Shown here: positions 48,224 through 59,166 of the stretch, one piece after another
Layout: each line of letters begins with the position of its first letter
Position numbering within the stretch: position 1 is the first letter of the stretch
DNA from: Secundilactobacillus kimchicus JCM 15530
GTDB lineage: Bacteria > Bacillota > Bacilli > Lactobacillales > Lactobacillaceae
Reading direction: 5' to 3'
NCBI RefSeq assembly: GCF_001433995.1
Contig: NZ_AZCX01000004.1
Span: forward strand, 228,703 to 292,702
Length of the DNA: 64,000 nt
Notes under the pieces: model-generated
Database searches by the model: none
What the model was told of the DNA's origin: nothing
Seen by the model: the letters and a program-made list of their open reading frames with translations, nothing else
Position numbers and translations under genes: made by a program

Positions 48224-49495
48224 ATGCAATTAGGCAAAGGCATCGGGCTAACGGTGATTCCGACCAGCCAATTCAAAACGGTACGGGTGGCCGTTGATTT
48301 TATCGCCCCTGTGACCGTTTCAGAGCTATCTAAACGAATTTTAATGGCCCAACTGTTGGAAACAAGTAGTCAGGACTATCCAACTCAAACGGCCTTAGCA
48401 ACAGCTTTATCCAATATGTATGGCGCTAGTTTTGGCGTTAATGTTTTTCGTTACGGCCGCATCAACGGCTTAAGATTCTCAGGAAATGTGGTCGATGGGG
48501 CCCTTTTGGGTGACCCCGATGTGTTAGCGACCATGTTTAACTTTATGAAAAAAGTTATTTTCCGCCCCTTAGTGAAGGATGACGCCTTTGAATCGCAAAC
48601 GTTTACACTTCAACAGCGAAATCTCATTGCTTATTTAAAATCCCTAGACGATGATAAGCAATATCATGCCGATCAGCAGCTTCAAAATATGGTGTTTAGC
48701 GATTTGCCGGAACTGGCGACCAGTTTATACGGTGACGCCGCCACCATTGCGACGCTGGATGGGCAGGGACTGTTAGCAGATTACCAGAATCTGTTGGCGA
48801 CGAATCAGGTTCAGGTAACAGTCGTTGGTGATGTCACAGAAGCACAGATTAAGGCTTTGATGGGTGATTGGCCATTGCCAGATCGGACTCCGTTAAAAGA
48901 AAGCCCAATCGTAACTCGGCTGCGGCAACCATTGATTGAAAAAACTGAGCAGCAAGCGGTTGCTCAGGCCAAATTAAATTTAGCTTACCAGTTACCTATT
49001 GGCTATCGAACGGAACAATTTTATGCCGCACTGGTGTTTAATGGATTGTTTGGTGGGACCCCAATCTCGCTTTTATTTAAAAATGTGCGTGAAAAGAACA
49101 GTCTGGCCTACTTTGCTAGCAGTCAGTTTGATGCGTTTACCGGCATGCTCTCTGTCCGGACAGGGATCGAATCACACAACCGCCAGGCCGTTGAAGCGAT
49201 CATTGCAGCTCAACTAACGGCCATTCAAAACGGCCAATTCAGCGATGAATTGTTTGATCAGGTCGTTGCCAGTTTAATTAATGGACGTGAATCTCGAATG
49301 GATTCCGCTCAAGCGTTGTTGAATCAGGCAGTTTTAGATGAGCTTGTCGGGAGTCACGTTTCCACTGCTGAGTGGGTACAGCAGGTGAGCGCCGTATCGA
49401 AACAGACGGTGTCAGCCGTTGCTCAGCAAGTGACACAGCAAGCCACATACTTTTTAGAGGGGGCCGACGACAATGAGACAGCACCACTATCCTAA
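48224..49495 (+). CDS. yfmF: M16 peptidase-like protein YfmF (inactive partner)
   Basis: Insulinase-family fold, 423 residues, but the zinc motif HxxEH is replaced (LLETSSQDYP at the equivalent place), so it is probably not catalytic. YfmF and YfmH are linked in Bacillus to the 5-aminopentanol modification of elongation factor P. The C-terminal RRE-type region (VREKNSLAYFASS) fits a regulatory M16B subunit. It overlaps yfmH by 23 bases. Confidence 0.88.
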   Translation: MQLGKGIGLTVIPTSQFKTVRVAVDFIAPVTVSELSKRILMAQLLETSSQDYPTQTALATALSNMYGASFGVNVFRYGRINGLRFSGNVVDGALLGDPDVLATMFNFMKKVIFRPLVKDDAFESQTFTLQQRNLIAYLKSLDDDKQYHADQQLQNMVFSDLPELATSLYGDAATIATLDGQGLLADYQNLLATNQVQVTVVGDVTEAQIKALMGDWPLPDRTPLKESPIVTRLRQPLIEKTEQQAVAQAKLNLAYQLPIGYRTEQFYAALVFNGLFGGTPISLLFKNVREKNSLAYFASSQFDAFTGMLSVRTGIESHNRQAVEAIIAAQLTAIQNGQFSDELFDQVVASLINGRESRMDSAQALLNQAVLDELVGSHVSTAEWVQQVSAVSKQTVSAVAQQVTQQATYFLEGADDNETAPLS

Positions 49496-50765
49496 ATTAG
49501 CTGAAACGCTATACAGTGACGTCTTACCTAACGGCTTGACGGTGCATTTGCTACCTAAAGCTGGTTTTCATAAGACATATGCTGTTTTTACAACCGACTA
49601 TGGCTCGATTGATAACACGTTTGTGCCCATAGGGACAACGCATCCAGTCACGTTACCAGCTGGGATTGCTCACTTTTTAGAGCATAAAATGTTTGAAAAA
49701 GAAGACCACGATGCGTTTGATGATTTTGCCCACTTTGGCGCAAATTCCAACGCTTTTACGAGTTATACCCATACCAGTTATTTGTTTTCGACCACTCGTC
49801 ACTTGAAGGAAAATTTAGAAACGTTGTTAGATTTTGTTCAACGGCCATACTTTACTAAAGCAACGGTGGAAAAGGAAAAGGGGATTATTGGTCAAGAGAT
49901 TCAAATGTACGATGATGATCCAAATTCGCAGGCTTATTTTGGGACCATAGCAGCAATGTATCCAGATTTACCATTTAAAAATGACATTGCCGGAACCCTT
50001 GACTCCATTGCAGCCATCACAGCGGATGACTTGTACTTAGCCCACAAAACGTTTTATCAACCGGCTAATATGAGCTTGGTGGTGGTTGGCAAACTCGAGC
50101 CAGACGAAACAATGGGGTGGATTAAAGCCAATCAGGCGGCCAAACTGTTTGACCGGCCAATGCCCATTATTCGCTCACAAAATGAAGCGGCCTATCAAGG
50201 GGGCTTAATCAAGCGGTCGACCCTGACAATGCCAGTTGAACGCCCTAAAGTGAGCCTTGGGTTGCGAGGCGTGGACCAGTTACCTGAAGGATGGGACCGG
50301 TTCAAGTATGAGGAGGCCCTTTCTTTAGGATTCGACCTTTTGTTTGGTGAAACGGCTAGTGAGTACCTTCGACTGTATGACCAGTCCGTATTAGACGACA
50401 GTTTTGGCTACAATATTGAACTACAACGGGGCGCCCACTTTGTTATTTTAGCAGGGGAGACAGCCGACTCTGACCGATTTGAAGCCGGGATAACCGAAAT
50501 TCTGGAGAACGCACAAGCCTATCTCAAAAAGGCAGAATTTAATTTTGAGACCGTCAAACGAGAAGCAATCGGGAGTACCATTGCAAGTTTTAATTCGCTA
50601 GAAGCAATTGCTAATCAGTATGATGATTGGTTGTACGGTGGTACGACCATCTTTGATGAGGTTGACGTGATTGAGGCCGTCACCTTTGATGACGTTTTAA
50701 CAGCCATGCAATCTTTTATCAATTTGGACACCGTGAGCGTCCAGACGATTTTGCCTGGGAGTTAA
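49473..50765 (+). CDS. yfmH: M16 zinc peptidase YfmH
   Basis: Catalytic partner of YfmF. The inverted zinc motif HFLEHKMFE is near residues 65-73 and the downstream metal-ligand glutamate lies in EKGIIGQEIQMYDDD. Length is 430. The 23-base overlap with yfmF implies coupled translation and a heterodimer of active and inactive subunits, as is usual for M16B pairs. Confidence 0.9.
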   Translation: MRQHHYPKLAETLYSDVLPNGLTVHLLPKAGFHKTYAVFTTDYGSIDNTFVPIGTTHPVTLPAGIAHFLEHKMFEKEDHDAFDDFAHFGANSNAFTSYTHTSYLFSTTRHLKENLETLLDFVQRPYFTKATVEKEKGIIGQEIQMYDDDPNSQAYFGTIAAMYPDLPFKNDIAGTLDSIAAITADDLYLAHKTFYQPANMSLVVVGKLEPDETMGWIKANQAAKLFDRPMPIIRSQNEAAYQGGLIKRSTLTMPVERPKVSLGLRGVDQLPEGWDRFKYEEALSLGFDLLFGETASEYLRLYDQSVLDDSFGYNIELQRGAHFVILAGETADSDRFEAGITEILENAQAYLKKAEFNFETVKREAIGSTIASFNSLEAIANQYDDWLYGGTTIFDEVDVIEAVTFDDVLTAMQSFINLDTVSVQTILPGS

Positions 50766-50871
50766 GAAAGATTAAATTATGGATTTGACAGGACAGACCT
50801 ATTAAATCCGAGTGGGTCGTATGCTATACTGGCTGTAGAAAAGATTTATAACTAGGTGGAGAGTATACATT

Positions 50872-51804
50872 ATGAGTGAAACGAATCAATCCATTGGGGC
50901 CGCACTACGCGACGCCCGTATCGCAAAGGGTTATACCTTAGACGACTTGCAACAAGCAACCAAAATTCAAAAGCGGTACTTGATTGCGATTGAAGACGAG
51001 CAGTTTTCGGACTTGCCCGGGGATTTCTACGTCCGCGCTTTTATTAAGCAGTATGCGGATACCGTGGGGCTCGACGGGCAAGCATTATTAGATCAGTATA
51101 ACGATCAATTGCCAAGTACCAAGACCCAAGAGTACGTTGATCGTGTCAATGACGATAACCCATCACGACGCTCCGCACAGCATACTGAAAACGAGCGCAT
51201 GAGTAACCTGCGTCGCCGAGTCCCGATTGTCATTGGGGTGTTGGTCGTTATCGTCGTGTTAGTGGGGATTTGGCTGGCTAGCACCAATCGGGCCCAGCAA
51301 CAGCATTCCTCGCAGGTTGAAACTAGCTCTGTTTCGGTGAGTGGTAGTTCAGAATCAACAAGTTCGAAAGCAGTTAGTTCCAGTTCAAAGGCATCATCTA
51401 AGTCGGCTGATAAAGTTGCTTTTAGCCAAGTTTCAACAACGGGAACTGACACCACCTTTACGATGAAAAACGCTCCAGCTAAGAAGACGTTGACGCTTTC
51501 GAGTGACCAGAGTGCTTGGAGTTCTGTGAACGTTAACGGCACTTCAGTTTGGCAGGGGACGTTGCAATCGGGTAGTCAGCATAAAGTTGCTTTAGCTAGC
51601 GATGCAACGTCTGTGACAATTAATATGGGGAACGCCCCGGCGACAACGGTGACGGTCAACGGTCACAAACTGCCAGCTGCTAAAGCAAGTAGTTCAGCTA
51701 CGACGACTGAATCTAGTTCAACAGACGGCACAACCGATACGGCGTCGGCCAGTTCTTCAAGTACGATTAACCAAGTTCAAAACATTACGATTCAATTTAA
51801 ATAA
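50872..51804 (+). CDS. rodZ: Cytoskeletal adaptor RodZ
   Basis: Links MreB to the wall machinery. A Cro-type helix-turn-helix domain occupies residues 6-75, a membrane helix 117-137, then a Ser/Ala/Thr-rich linker (about 140-180) and an extracellular beta domain (about 185-265). The tail is again serine-rich. Length is 310. A TATACT with an extended TGC lies near 50827. It is followed by pgsA, the usual neighbour in Firmicutes. Confidence 0.9.
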   Translation: MSETNQSIGAALRDARIAKGYTLDDLQQATKIQKRYLIAIEDEQFSDLPGDFYVRAFIKQYADTVGLDGQALLDQYNDQLPSTKTQEYVDRVNDDNPSRRSAQHTENERMSNLRRRVPIVIGVLVVIVVLVGIWLASTNRAQQQHSSQVETSSVSVSGSSESTSSKAVSSSSKASSKSADKVAFSQVSTTGTDTTFTMKNAPAKKTLTLSSDQSAWSSVNVNGTSVWQGTLQSGSQHKVALASDATSVTINMGNAPATTVTVNGHKLPAAKASSSATTTESSSTDGTTDTASASSSSTINQVQNITIQFK

Positions 51805-51826
51805 CCGTTAAAAACGAGTTTCCGGT

Positions 51827-51872
51827 GGTTCTTAGTTCCAGGTAGCTGGACAGATCGGGAACCTTTTTTTTA
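51827..51872 (+). terminator. Terminator between rodZ and pgsA
   Basis: Arms GGTTC...GTTCCAG and CTGGAC...GAACC with a 4-nt loop, then eight T. pgsA follows only 22 bp later without an obvious promoter, so it may be partial. Confidence 0.75.
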
Positions 51873-51893
51873 TTAAACCAGGAGGTCACGACG

Positions 51894-52481
51894 TTGAATT
51901 TACCAAATCGACTCACGATTATTCGCATTTTTTTAATCCCGATATTTCTTATTATCTTAGCGGTTCCGATGGACTGGGGCAGTGTGACGTGGCTGTCCAC
52001 GATGATTCCTGTCACCCAGATTGTGGCGGCGATTATTTTTGCTGGGGCAAGCGTGACGGACTTTTTGGATGGGCAGATTGCCCGGCGCCGCCACCTTGTC
52101 ACTAATTTCGGCAAATTTGCCGATCCATTAGCTGATAAAATGATTGTGATGACCGCATTTGTACTCTTAGTCGAGATGGGGCTGGCGCCCGCCTGGGTGG
52201 TTGCCATTATCGTGTGTCGGGAGTTGGCGGTGACTGGCTTACGGTTGATTGTTGTCGAAAATGACGGCGAGGTGATTGCGGCTGCGTGGCCGGGGAAAAT
52301 TAAAACGACTTCGCAAATGCTGGCCATTATTTTGCTGCTCTTAAATGACTTCTTGTTCCCAGATTTTCGGTTGGGGACGATTTTACTCTACGTTTGCCTA
52401 TTTTTTACCGTGTACTCGGGAATCGATTACTTCGTTCAAAATCGGTCCGTCTTTGCGGATTCCTTTGCGTCTAAGAAATAA
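51894..52481 (+). CDS. pgsA: CDP-diacylglycerol-glycerol-3-phosphate 3-phosphatidyltransferase
   Basis: Makes phosphatidylglycerol phosphate, the precursor of phosphatidylglycerol and cardiolipin and hence of lipoteichoic acid donors. The CDP-alcohol phosphotransferase motif is complete: DGQIAR...G...D...D in DFLDGQIARRRH and GKFADPLADK near residues 60-84. Four to five membrane helices; 195 residues. The start is TTG at 51894 after AGGAGG. Confidence 0.95.
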   Translation: MNLPNRLTIIRIFLIPIFLIILAVPMDWGSVTWLSTMIPVTQIVAAIIFAGASVTDFLDGQIARRRHLVTNFGKFADPLADKMIVMTAFVLLVEMGLAPAWVVAIIVCRELAVTGLRLIVVENDGEVIAAAWPGKIKTTSQMLAIILLLLNDFLFPDFRLGTILLYVCLFFTVYSGIDYFVQNRSVFADSFASKK

Positions 52482-52557
52482 CTAAGCGCCGCTTGCCACG
52501 TGCAAGTGACGTTTTTACTAGGTGATTCAGATCCAATGTTAAACGGAGGTTAGACTT

Positions 52558-53805
52558 ATGAACGCAGAAATTATTGCAGTGGGGACGGAAATCCTCCTCG
52601 GACAAATTAGTAATACAAATGCCGCCTACTTGTCGGAACAGTTGGCAGCCTTGGGGATCAATGTGTATTGGCAAACCGTTGTCGGAGATAATCGGCAGCG
52701 CTTATCCCAAGCGGTTCAAACCGCTGAGGGTCGCAGTGATCTGGTGATTACCATCGGCGGTCTTGGGCCGACCGATGATGACCTCACTAAAGAGGTGGTC
52801 GCCGATTATCTTAAGGTGGATTTGGTTCCTAATGAGATGGCCGCGGAAAAAATTGCAGCCTATCAAAAGCGGACTGGTAAAATGTTGACCACCAACAATG
52901 CTAAGCAGGCATTGATGCTTAAAGGGGCAAGACCACTGGCCAACCTAAATGGTTATGCCGTGGGGGACTTTTATGCTAATCCTGACGGGGCTGATTTTGT
53001 GTTACTGCCTGGGCCACCGCGGGAATTTAAAAAGATGGTGGATTCAGCCCTGATTCCCATTTTGCAAGAACAATCAGTTAATCCTCAGCTCTTATCTTCC
53101 AAAGTTATGCGCTTTTTTGGGATTGGTGAATCACAGCTTGTTGCGGATCTTGCTGACTTAATTGCTCAGCAAACGAATCCGACCATTGCGCCGTACGCAA
53201 AACCGGCAGAGGTGACGCTTCGAATAACAGCAAGTGGCAGTTCGATTCGTGAGGCTAACCAACTGATTGACGAAATCGTGAGCCAAATTTTAGCACGAGA
53301 TGGCGATTATTTTTACGGGTACGGCGATGATAACAGTTTAGCTGCTGTCGTGGTTAAAGATTTGGTGGACCAGCACCTGACGATTACGGCCGCTGAAAGT
53401 TTGACAGCTGGTGAATTTCAAAGCACACTCGGCGATGTTCCAGGCGTCTCAGCAGTCTTTCCTGGTGGTTTTGTGACCTATGCAAACTCGGCGAAGGAAC
53501 GGTTACTTAGTATTCCACCTGAAATTGTGGATCAGTATGGTGTCGTCAGTGAAACCGTGGCAATCTGGATGGCCAAAATGGCTAAGGAGAAGATGGGAAC
53601 CGATGTCGCTGTCTCATTCACGGGGGTGGCTGGACCAGACGAATTGGAGGGTCACTCAGCCGGGACGGTTTGGATCGGGATGGCGTACCAAAATCGGGAA
53701 CCCCAAGCTTTTTTGTACCAGTTTAACAACGGTCGCCAACAGATTCGGGACCGGTCAGTTTTAACCGGGTTAGATCTTATTCGGCGAGAAATTAAAAAAG
53801 CCTAA
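52558..53805 (+). CDS. cinA: CinA family nicotinamide-nucleotide amidase
   Basis: Two-domain protein: an N-terminal MoaB-like domain (MNAEIIAVGTEILLGQ; ITIGGLGPTDDD) and a C-terminal PncC-type deamidase domain (TAAESLTAGEFQS near residues 278-290). It recycles NMN and is competence-associated in streptococci. Length is 415. In many Lactobacillaceae recA follows directly; here a 233-bp gap and then rny follow. Confidence 0.94.
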   Translation: MNAEIIAVGTEILLGQISNTNAAYLSEQLAALGINVYWQTVVGDNRQRLSQAVQTAEGRSDLVITIGGLGPTDDDLTKEVVADYLKVDLVPNEMAAEKIAAYQKRTGKMLTTNNAKQALMLKGARPLANLNGYAVGDFYANPDGADFVLLPGPPREFKKMVDSALIPILQEQSVNPQLLSSKVMRFFGIGESQLVADLADLIAQQTNPTIAPYAKPAEVTLRITASGSSIREANQLIDEIVSQILARDGDYFYGYGDDNSLAAVVVKDLVDQHLTITAAESLTAGEFQSTLGDVPGVSAVFPGGFVTYANSAKERLLSIPPEIVDQYGVVSETVAIWMAKMAKEKMGTDVAVSFTGVAGPDELEGHSAGTVWIGMAYQNREPQAFLYQFNNGRQQIRDRSVLTGLDLIRREIKKA

Positions 53806-54038
53806 AAGCCAATTGTTATGGTGGTAGTTGGCAGATTGTTGCATCAGGGACACGAATTTAGTCCGATATTGGATAAAAGGCGACCTAACCCGCGGAAATT
53901 CGGCACTTATGGAAATAGATTTGATTGACATGCTTGTTTAGAAACATTAAAATATTAGATGTGTCAATAATCAAAATAAACATCTTAAAAATAGCTGATT
54001 TAGCAATCAATCATTTTTGATGATGCGGAGGTGGAATC
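53806..54038 (+). promoter_or_regulatory. cinA-rny gap with rny promoter; no recA
   Basis: The gap holds no plausible coding region. Its useful signal is a near-consensus promoter, TTGACA (about 53926), 17 bp, TAAAAT, which would start the rny transcript about 80 nt before the gene. No trace of recA is visible. Confidence 0.65.
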
Positions 54039-55598
54039 ATGAGTATTCCGGAAATAATCCTCGCACTCATCGCTATTGTTGTCGGAGTTGTTGTGGGGTA
54101 CGTGTTACACAAGTCCGTTTATGAACGGAACTTGGATCAAGCGCACGAAACAGCACAAGGAATTTTAGCAGATGCGAAAAAGCAGGCTGAGACTGATACC
54201 AAGGAAGCCCTATTAGAGGCTAAGGAGGAAAGTCATCGTTATCGCTCAAAAATTGAAGGCGAACTAAAGCACCAACGGGCGGAAGTTCAAAAGCAAGAAG
54301 ATCGGGTGTTACAACGAGAAGAGGCGCTGGATCGTAAAGATAACGCTTTTCAAAAGCGGGAAGATGCTCTGGAACGCAAGGAAAACAAACTGAGCGCTGA
54401 GCAACAAAAACTGGCTAAATTACAACAGCAAGCAGACTCACTGATTGAGAAGCGGCAAGCAGCCGTTGAAGAAGCGGCGGCGCTCTCGAAAGAGGACGCG
54501 CAAGCCCAGATTATTAGCGAAGCAAAGGCTTCATTGTCTGAGGAACGGGCGAAAATGATTAAGGAAAGTCATCGTCAAGCCATTGAGGAGGCCGATAAAC
54601 GGGCCAAAGATTTAGTGGTTCAAGCCATTCAACGTTCGGGGGCTGATATGGTCTCTGATACGACTGTCACGGTTGTGACGTTGCCAAACGATGACATGAA
54701 AGGTCGAATTATCGGTCGTGAAGGCCGAAACATTCGGACTTTCGAGACGCTGACAGGTATTGATTTGATCATTGACGATACACCAGAAGCGGTCGTATTG
54801 AGTGGGTTTGATCCCATTCGACGTGAAGTAGCTCGGCTGGCCCTTGAAAAACTTATTCAAGACGGGCGGATTCATCCAGCTCGAATTGAAGAAATGGTGG
54901 AAAAGGGCCGTAAGGAATTGGATGAAAAGATTCAAGACCTTGGCGAGCAAACCGTGTTTGATCTCGGTATTCATTCGATGCATCCAGCTTTAATTAAGTT
55001 GGTGGGTCAGATGAACTACCGGGTTTCATATGGTCAAAATGTCTTAACTCACGCGATTGAAGTCGCTAAGCTTTCCGGGATTTTTGCAGCAGAGCTCGGT
55101 GAGGATGTTACGCTAGCAAAACGCGCAGGATTATTACACGATATTGGTAAAGCAGTGGAAAACGATGTTGAGGATTCCCACATTCAAAGTGGTGTTGAGT
55201 TGGCAAAGAAGTACAAGGAAAGTCCAGTTGTGGTTGATGCCATTGCAGCTCAAACAGATACCCATGAGCCACAATCCATTATTTCAGAACTCGTGGCCGC
55301 TGCGGATACGATTTCCGCGACCCGGCCAGGCGCCCGTAGCGATTCGTTGGAAAGCTACATTCACCGCCTTGAACGCCTTGAAACAATTGCCAATGACTTT
55401 GATGGGGTTAAACAATCCTTCGCTATTCAAGCGGGTCGAGAGGTCCGTGTCATTGTGAAACCTGATAAAATTTCAGATTTAGACGCAGTCACACTCGCGC
55501 ATGATATTAAGCAGCGCATCGAAAGTGACATGGATTACCCAGGCCACATCAAGGTCTCCGTAATTCGTGAGGTTCGATCAGTGGCCTACGCCAAGTAA
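54039..55598 (+). CDS. rny: Ribonuclease Y
   Basis: Membrane-anchored endoribonuclease that starts mRNA decay. An N-terminal helix (about residues 4-24) is followed by a long charged coiled coil (30-200), a KH domain ([16 protein letters not shown] near 226-241) and an HD domain ([11 protein letters not shown] near 365-375). Length is 519. The ATG follows GCGGAGGTGG. Confidence 0.97.
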   Translation: MSIPEIILALIAIVVGVVVGYVLHKSVYERNLDQAHETAQGILADAKKQAETDTKEALLEAKEESHRYRSKIEGELKHQRAEVQKQEDRVLQREEALDRKDNAFQKREDALERKENKLSAEQQKLAKLQQQADSLIEKRQAAVEEAAALSKEDAQAQIISEAKASLSEERAKMIKESHRQAIEEADKRAKDLVVQAIQRSGADMVSDTTVTVVTLPNDDMKGRIIGREGRNIRTFETLTGIDLIIDDTPEAVVLSGFDPIRREVARLALEKLIQDGRIHPARIEEMVEKGRKELDEKIQDLGEQTVFDLGIHSMHPALIKLVGQMNYRVSYGQNVLTHAIEVAKLSGIFAAELGEDVTLAKRAGLLHDIGKAVENDVEDSHIQSGVELAKKYKESPVVVDAIAAQTDTHEPQSIISELVAAADTISATRPGARSDSLESYIHRLERLETIANDFDGVKQSFAIQAGREVRVIVKPDKISDLDAVTLAHDIKQRIESDMDYPGHIKVSVIREVRSVAYAK

Positions 55599-55600
55599 AC

Positions 55601-55640
55601 AAACAAAGACCAGCGAAAGCTGGTCTTTGTTTTATTTTTG
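55601..55640 (+). terminator. rny terminator
   Basis: AACAAAGACCAGC / GCTGGTCTTTGTT with a GAAA tetraloop and T-rich tail. Confidence 0.92.
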
Positions 55641-55706
55641 GGTGACAAGCTGGTAGAATAGTCAAGGTATTAAAGGGTTCATATCAAATTAGATTAGAGG
55701 AACAAC

Positions 55707-56510
55707 ATGCGAATTTTATTTATCGGTGACGTTGTTGGTGATCAAGGGATGGACATGATTCAGACCTATTTACCACGGTTAAAACGGGATTTGAAACCTC
55801 AAGCCACCATTGTTAATGGCGAAAATGCCACCCCAGTTGGTCGGGGAATTAGTGAGGCAATCTATAAGGCCCTTCTAAGCAGCGGCGCGGACGTTGTCAC
55901 GATGGGCAACCACGTGTGGGATAATCGAGAAATTTTTGATTTTATTGACAGTACTAAAAAGTTAGTTCGTCCGGCCAATTTCCCAGGTCGCGACGTTCCT
56001 GGCCGCGGTTTTACGACGCTGCAAGTTAATCAAAAGAAGCTGGGTGTTATCAATCTTCAGGGTCGGGTCTTCTTACCGCCGTTAGATGATCCCTTTCAGG
56101 TAGCTGATCGGATCGTTGATGAACTTCGCCAGCAAACCGATATGATTTTCGTTGACATGCATGCAGAGGTCACGAGTGAAAAACGGGCGATGGCTTTGTA
56201 TTTGAGTGGGCGGGTCACAGCCGTGGTCGGCACTCACACTCACGTTCAAACAAACGATGGCCAGATTTTAACGGGCGGGACCGCGTTTATGACGGATGCC
56301 GGAATGACGGGACCTGATGATGGGATTCTCGGCATGAAGCCAGAAGCTGTGATCGGTCGGTTTTTAGACCAACGACCAGCTCGTTATGAAGTGGCCACGG
56401 GACCAAATAAACAACTCTCGGGGTGCATTGTCGACATTAGTGACACGACAAACCAGGCAACGGCGATTAAACCTATTTTAATTAACCGAGACCACCCGTA
56501 TTTGAACTAG
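55707..56510 (+). CDS. ymdB: YmdB family metallophosphoesterase
   Basis: Dimetal phosphodiesterase active on 2',3'-cyclic nucleotides; it influences RNase Y-linked regulation in Bacillus. Metal-ligand motifs visible are [10 protein letters not shown] near residues 5-14, [14 protein letters not shown] and VGTHTHVQT. Length is 267. It follows rny after a terminator and precedes mutS by 13 bp. Confidence 0.93.
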   Translation: MRILFIGDVVGDQGMDMIQTYLPRLKRDLKPQATIVNGENATPVGRGISEAIYKALLSSGADVVTMGNHVWDNREIFDFIDSTKKLVRPANFPGRDVPGRGFTTLQVNQKKLGVINLQGRVFLPPLDDPFQVADRIVDELRQQTDMIFVDMHAEVTSEKRAMALYLSGRVTAVVGTHTHVQTNDGQILTGGTAFMTDAGMTGPDDGILGMKPEAVIGRFLDQRPARYEVATGPNKQLSGCIVDISDTTNQATAIKPILINRDHPYLN

Positions 56511-56532
56511 TAAACAATCAGAGGTGACTTTA

Positions 56533-59145
56533 GTGAGCACAGAACCAAAACAGACACCCATGATGGTGCAGTATCAAAAAATTAAGGACCAGTACCCGGA
56601 TGCCTTCTTATTTTATCGCCTCGGTGACTTTTACGAAATGTTTAATGAGGACGCGATTAAAGGGGCTCAACTACTAGAACTGACGTTAACAACCCGAAAT
56701 CACAGTTCAAAAAATCCAATTCCAATGTGTGGGGTGCCCCATCACGCGGCACAAAATTACATTGATATTTTAATTGATAAGGGCTACAAAGTAGCCATCT
56801 GCGAACAAATGGAGGATCCCAAGTTAGCCAAAGGAATGGTCAAACGAGAAGTGATCCAGCTGGTGACGCCGGGTACTCAAACCGACACCGGGGCAGCCGC
56901 GGCTAAGTCAAATAACTACTTAACGGCGTTAGCGGTAGTTGAGGGTCAATTTGGCTTTGCTTACGCAGATTTATCAACTGGTGAACTTAAGGTCACAAGC
57001 TTAACAACGCACAGTGCGGTCCTCAATGAAGTGATGAGCCTCCAGACAAAGGAAATTGTGGTGGATCAGTCAGTTTCAGGTGAGCTCATCGATCAGTTTA
57101 AAACGATTGGGGTCCTAGTATCTCACGAGGACGCAGTGGTCGTTAAAGCCGAACTGAGTTTTGCGACACAAGGGGTGACCGATCGTGCTCAAAAAGCGGT
57201 TCTTGATCACTTACTGACCTACATTACGGATACTCAAAAACGGAGTCTTGCTCATATTCAACGGGCAGTAGTCTATCAGCCATCAGCTTACTTGAAAATG
57301 GACCACTATTCCCAGCGGAATCTTGAATTGGTTTCAAATATTCGAACGAACAAAAAATCTGGCACGCTTTTATGGCTCCTGGATGAAACTAAAACGGCGA
57401 TGGGCGGCCGATTGTTGAAGCAATGGCTTGATCGACCGTTGGTTGATAAAACAGCGATTATGAACCGGCAAGAACGGGTGGCAGTATTGGTGAACGCGTA
57501 TTTTGAACGCCATAATCTGCAAGAAGAGTTAACTCAGGTTTATGATTTAGAACGGTTAGCGGGTCGGGTGGCTTTTGGCAGCGTCAACGGTCGCGACTTG
57601 ATCCAACTTCTAACGTCGTTACGACAAATTCCAAAGGTTCAACACGTGATTGAAAATCTCGATGCGCCAGTTTTTGACGCGACAATTGACGCCCTAGATC
57701 CCTTGGATGATGTGGCAACAGCGATTGATGAAGCAATTGTTGCCGAGCCCCCACTTTCGGTCACAGATGGTGGTGTGATTAAAGATGGCTACGATGCGAA
57801 GTTAGATGAGTACCGGTCGGCTATGCATAATGGTAAACAATGGCTGGCTGAGCTTGAGGCCTCCGAACGAGCAGCAACCGGAATAAATAACCTGAAAATT
57901 GGCTTTAATCGGGTTTTTGGTTACTATATTGAAGTGACAAAAGCGAATTTAGACAAGTTACCCGAAGACCGTTACGAGCGAAAACAAACGTTAACTAATG
58001 CGGAGCGATTTAGCACGCCTGAACTAAAGGCAAAGGAGCGTTTGATCCTTGAGGCAGAAGAGAAGTCAACAGGGTTAGAATACGAGCTTTTTGTTAAGCT
58101 TCGTGATAGAGTTAAAGCCAATATTTCGAGAATTCAGAAACTGGCTCAGGCTGTCTCCGAACTTGATGTTTTGCAGAGCTTCGCGGATGTGAGTGAACGC
58201 TATCGGTTTGTCGCACCAGTGCTGACGCCCAATAGCCATGATTTAGAAATTGTCGAAGGCCGGCATCCGGTTGTCGAAAAAGTCCTCGGCCGGCAAAAGT
58301 ATGTTCCAAACGATGTTAAAATGCCGACAGATACGACTATTTTGCTAATTACAGGGCCAAACATGTCTGGTAAAAGCACGTATATGCGGCAATTGGCGCT
58401 AACCGTTGTATTGGCACAAATGGGCTGTTTCGTCCCTGCAAAGCAGGCGACAATGCCGATTTTCGACCAGATCTTCACTCGAATTGGGGCGGCAGACGAT
58501 TTAATTTCCGGCGAAAGTACATTTATGGTGGAAATGAAAGAGGCCAATCAGGCCCTTGCCAACGCGACAGCTAATTCGCTCATTTTATTTGATGAAATCG
58601 GTCGGGGAACGGCTACCTACGATGGCATGGCGCTGGCTCAGGCCATTATTGAATATGTGCACAACCGGGTTCATGCTAAGACACTGTTTTCGACCCATTA
58701 TCATGAGTTGACCACGCTTGAAACGACGCTGACTCACCTGAAAAACGTTCACGTGGGTGCGGTGGAAAAAGATGGCGAATTAGTTTTCTTACATCAGATG
58801 CAGTCAGGTCCAGCAGATAAATCTTACGGTATTCACGTGGCAAAGTTAGCGGGGTTACCCACTAGCCTGCTGAGTCGAGCGGATACTATTTTGACTGATT
58901 TAGAGGCGACGGGGCAGCAACCGGTTGTGTCGCAAGCAACACCAAACAACCCGGTAGAACAAGTCACAGCTGCAGAACCGGTTGAAGAGGATGGCCAGTT
59001 ATCGTTGTTTAGTGAGCCAGTGGTTGACTCAGAGGCGGTCGAGCTGATGGCTGAATTGAAAAAAATAAACCTAATGGCCATGACACCGATGGATGTCATG
59101 AATCAAGTGTACAAGTGGCAACAAGCTATGAATCACAAGAAGTAA
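56533..59145 (+). CDS. mutS: DNA mismatch repair protein MutS
   Basis: Recognises base mismatches. The Phe-X-Glu mismatch-reading motif is in GDFYEMF near residues 35-41. The ATPase domain has Walker [10 protein letters not shown] near 613-621 and [13 protein letters not shown]. The C-terminal LSLF region is a possible beta-clamp-binding motif. I use the GTG at 56533 after AGAGGTGA, giving 870 residues; an in-frame GTG at 56524 overlaps that ribosome binding site. Confidence 0.96.
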   Translation: MSTEPKQTPMMVQYQKIKDQYPDAFLFYRLGDFYEMFNEDAIKGAQLLELTLTTRNHSSKNPIPMCGVPHHAAQNYIDILIDKGYKVAICEQMEDPKLAKGMVKREVIQLVTPGTQTDTGAAAAKSNNYLTALAVVEGQFGFAYADLSTGELKVTSLTTHSAVLNEVMSLQTKEIVVDQSVSGELIDQFKTIGVLVSHEDAVVVKAELSFATQGVTDRAQKAVLDHLLTYITDTQKRSLAHIQRAVVYQPSAYLKMDHYSQRNLELVSNIRTNKKSGTLLWLLDETKTAMGGRLLKQWLDRPLVDKTAIMNRQERVAVLVNAYFERHNLQEELTQVYDLERLAGRVAFGSVNGRDLIQLLTSLRQIPKVQHVIENLDAPVFDATIDALDPLDDVATAIDEAIVAEPPLSVTDGGVIKDGYDAKLDEYRSAMHNGKQWLAELEASERAATGINNLKIGFNRVFGYYIEVTKANLDKLPEDRYERKQTLTNAERFSTPELKAKERLILEAEEKSTGLEYELFVKLRDRVKANISRIQKLAQAVSELDVLQSFADVSERYRFVAPVLTPNSHDLEIVEGRHPVVEKVLGRQKYVPNDVKMPTDTTILLITGPNMSGKSTYMRQLALTVVLAQMGCFVPAKQATMPIFDQIFTRIGAADDLISGESTFMVEMKEANQALANATANSLILFDEIGRGTATYDGMALAQAIIEYVHNRVHAKTLFSTHYHELTTLETTLTHLKNVHVGAVEKDGELVFLHQMQSGPADKSYGIHVAKLAGLPTSLLSRADTILTDLEATGQQPVVSQATPNNPVEQVTAAEPVEEDGQLSLFSEPVVDSEAVELMAELKKINLMAMTPMDVMNQVYKWQQAMNHKK

Positions 59146-59166
59146 GGAAAATTGGGGGTGAGGACG

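Noticed and set aside
48224..49495. YfmF as a decayed pseudogene because its zinc motif is missing
   Set aside because: The frame is open for 423 codons, the fold motifs are intact and the gene is translationally coupled to its active partner. Loss of the zinc site is normal for this subunit class.
51797..52327. Open frame on the minus strand across pgsA
   Set aside because: The sense strand carries a complete CDP-alcohol transferase motif; the antisense translation looks like low-complexity shadow.
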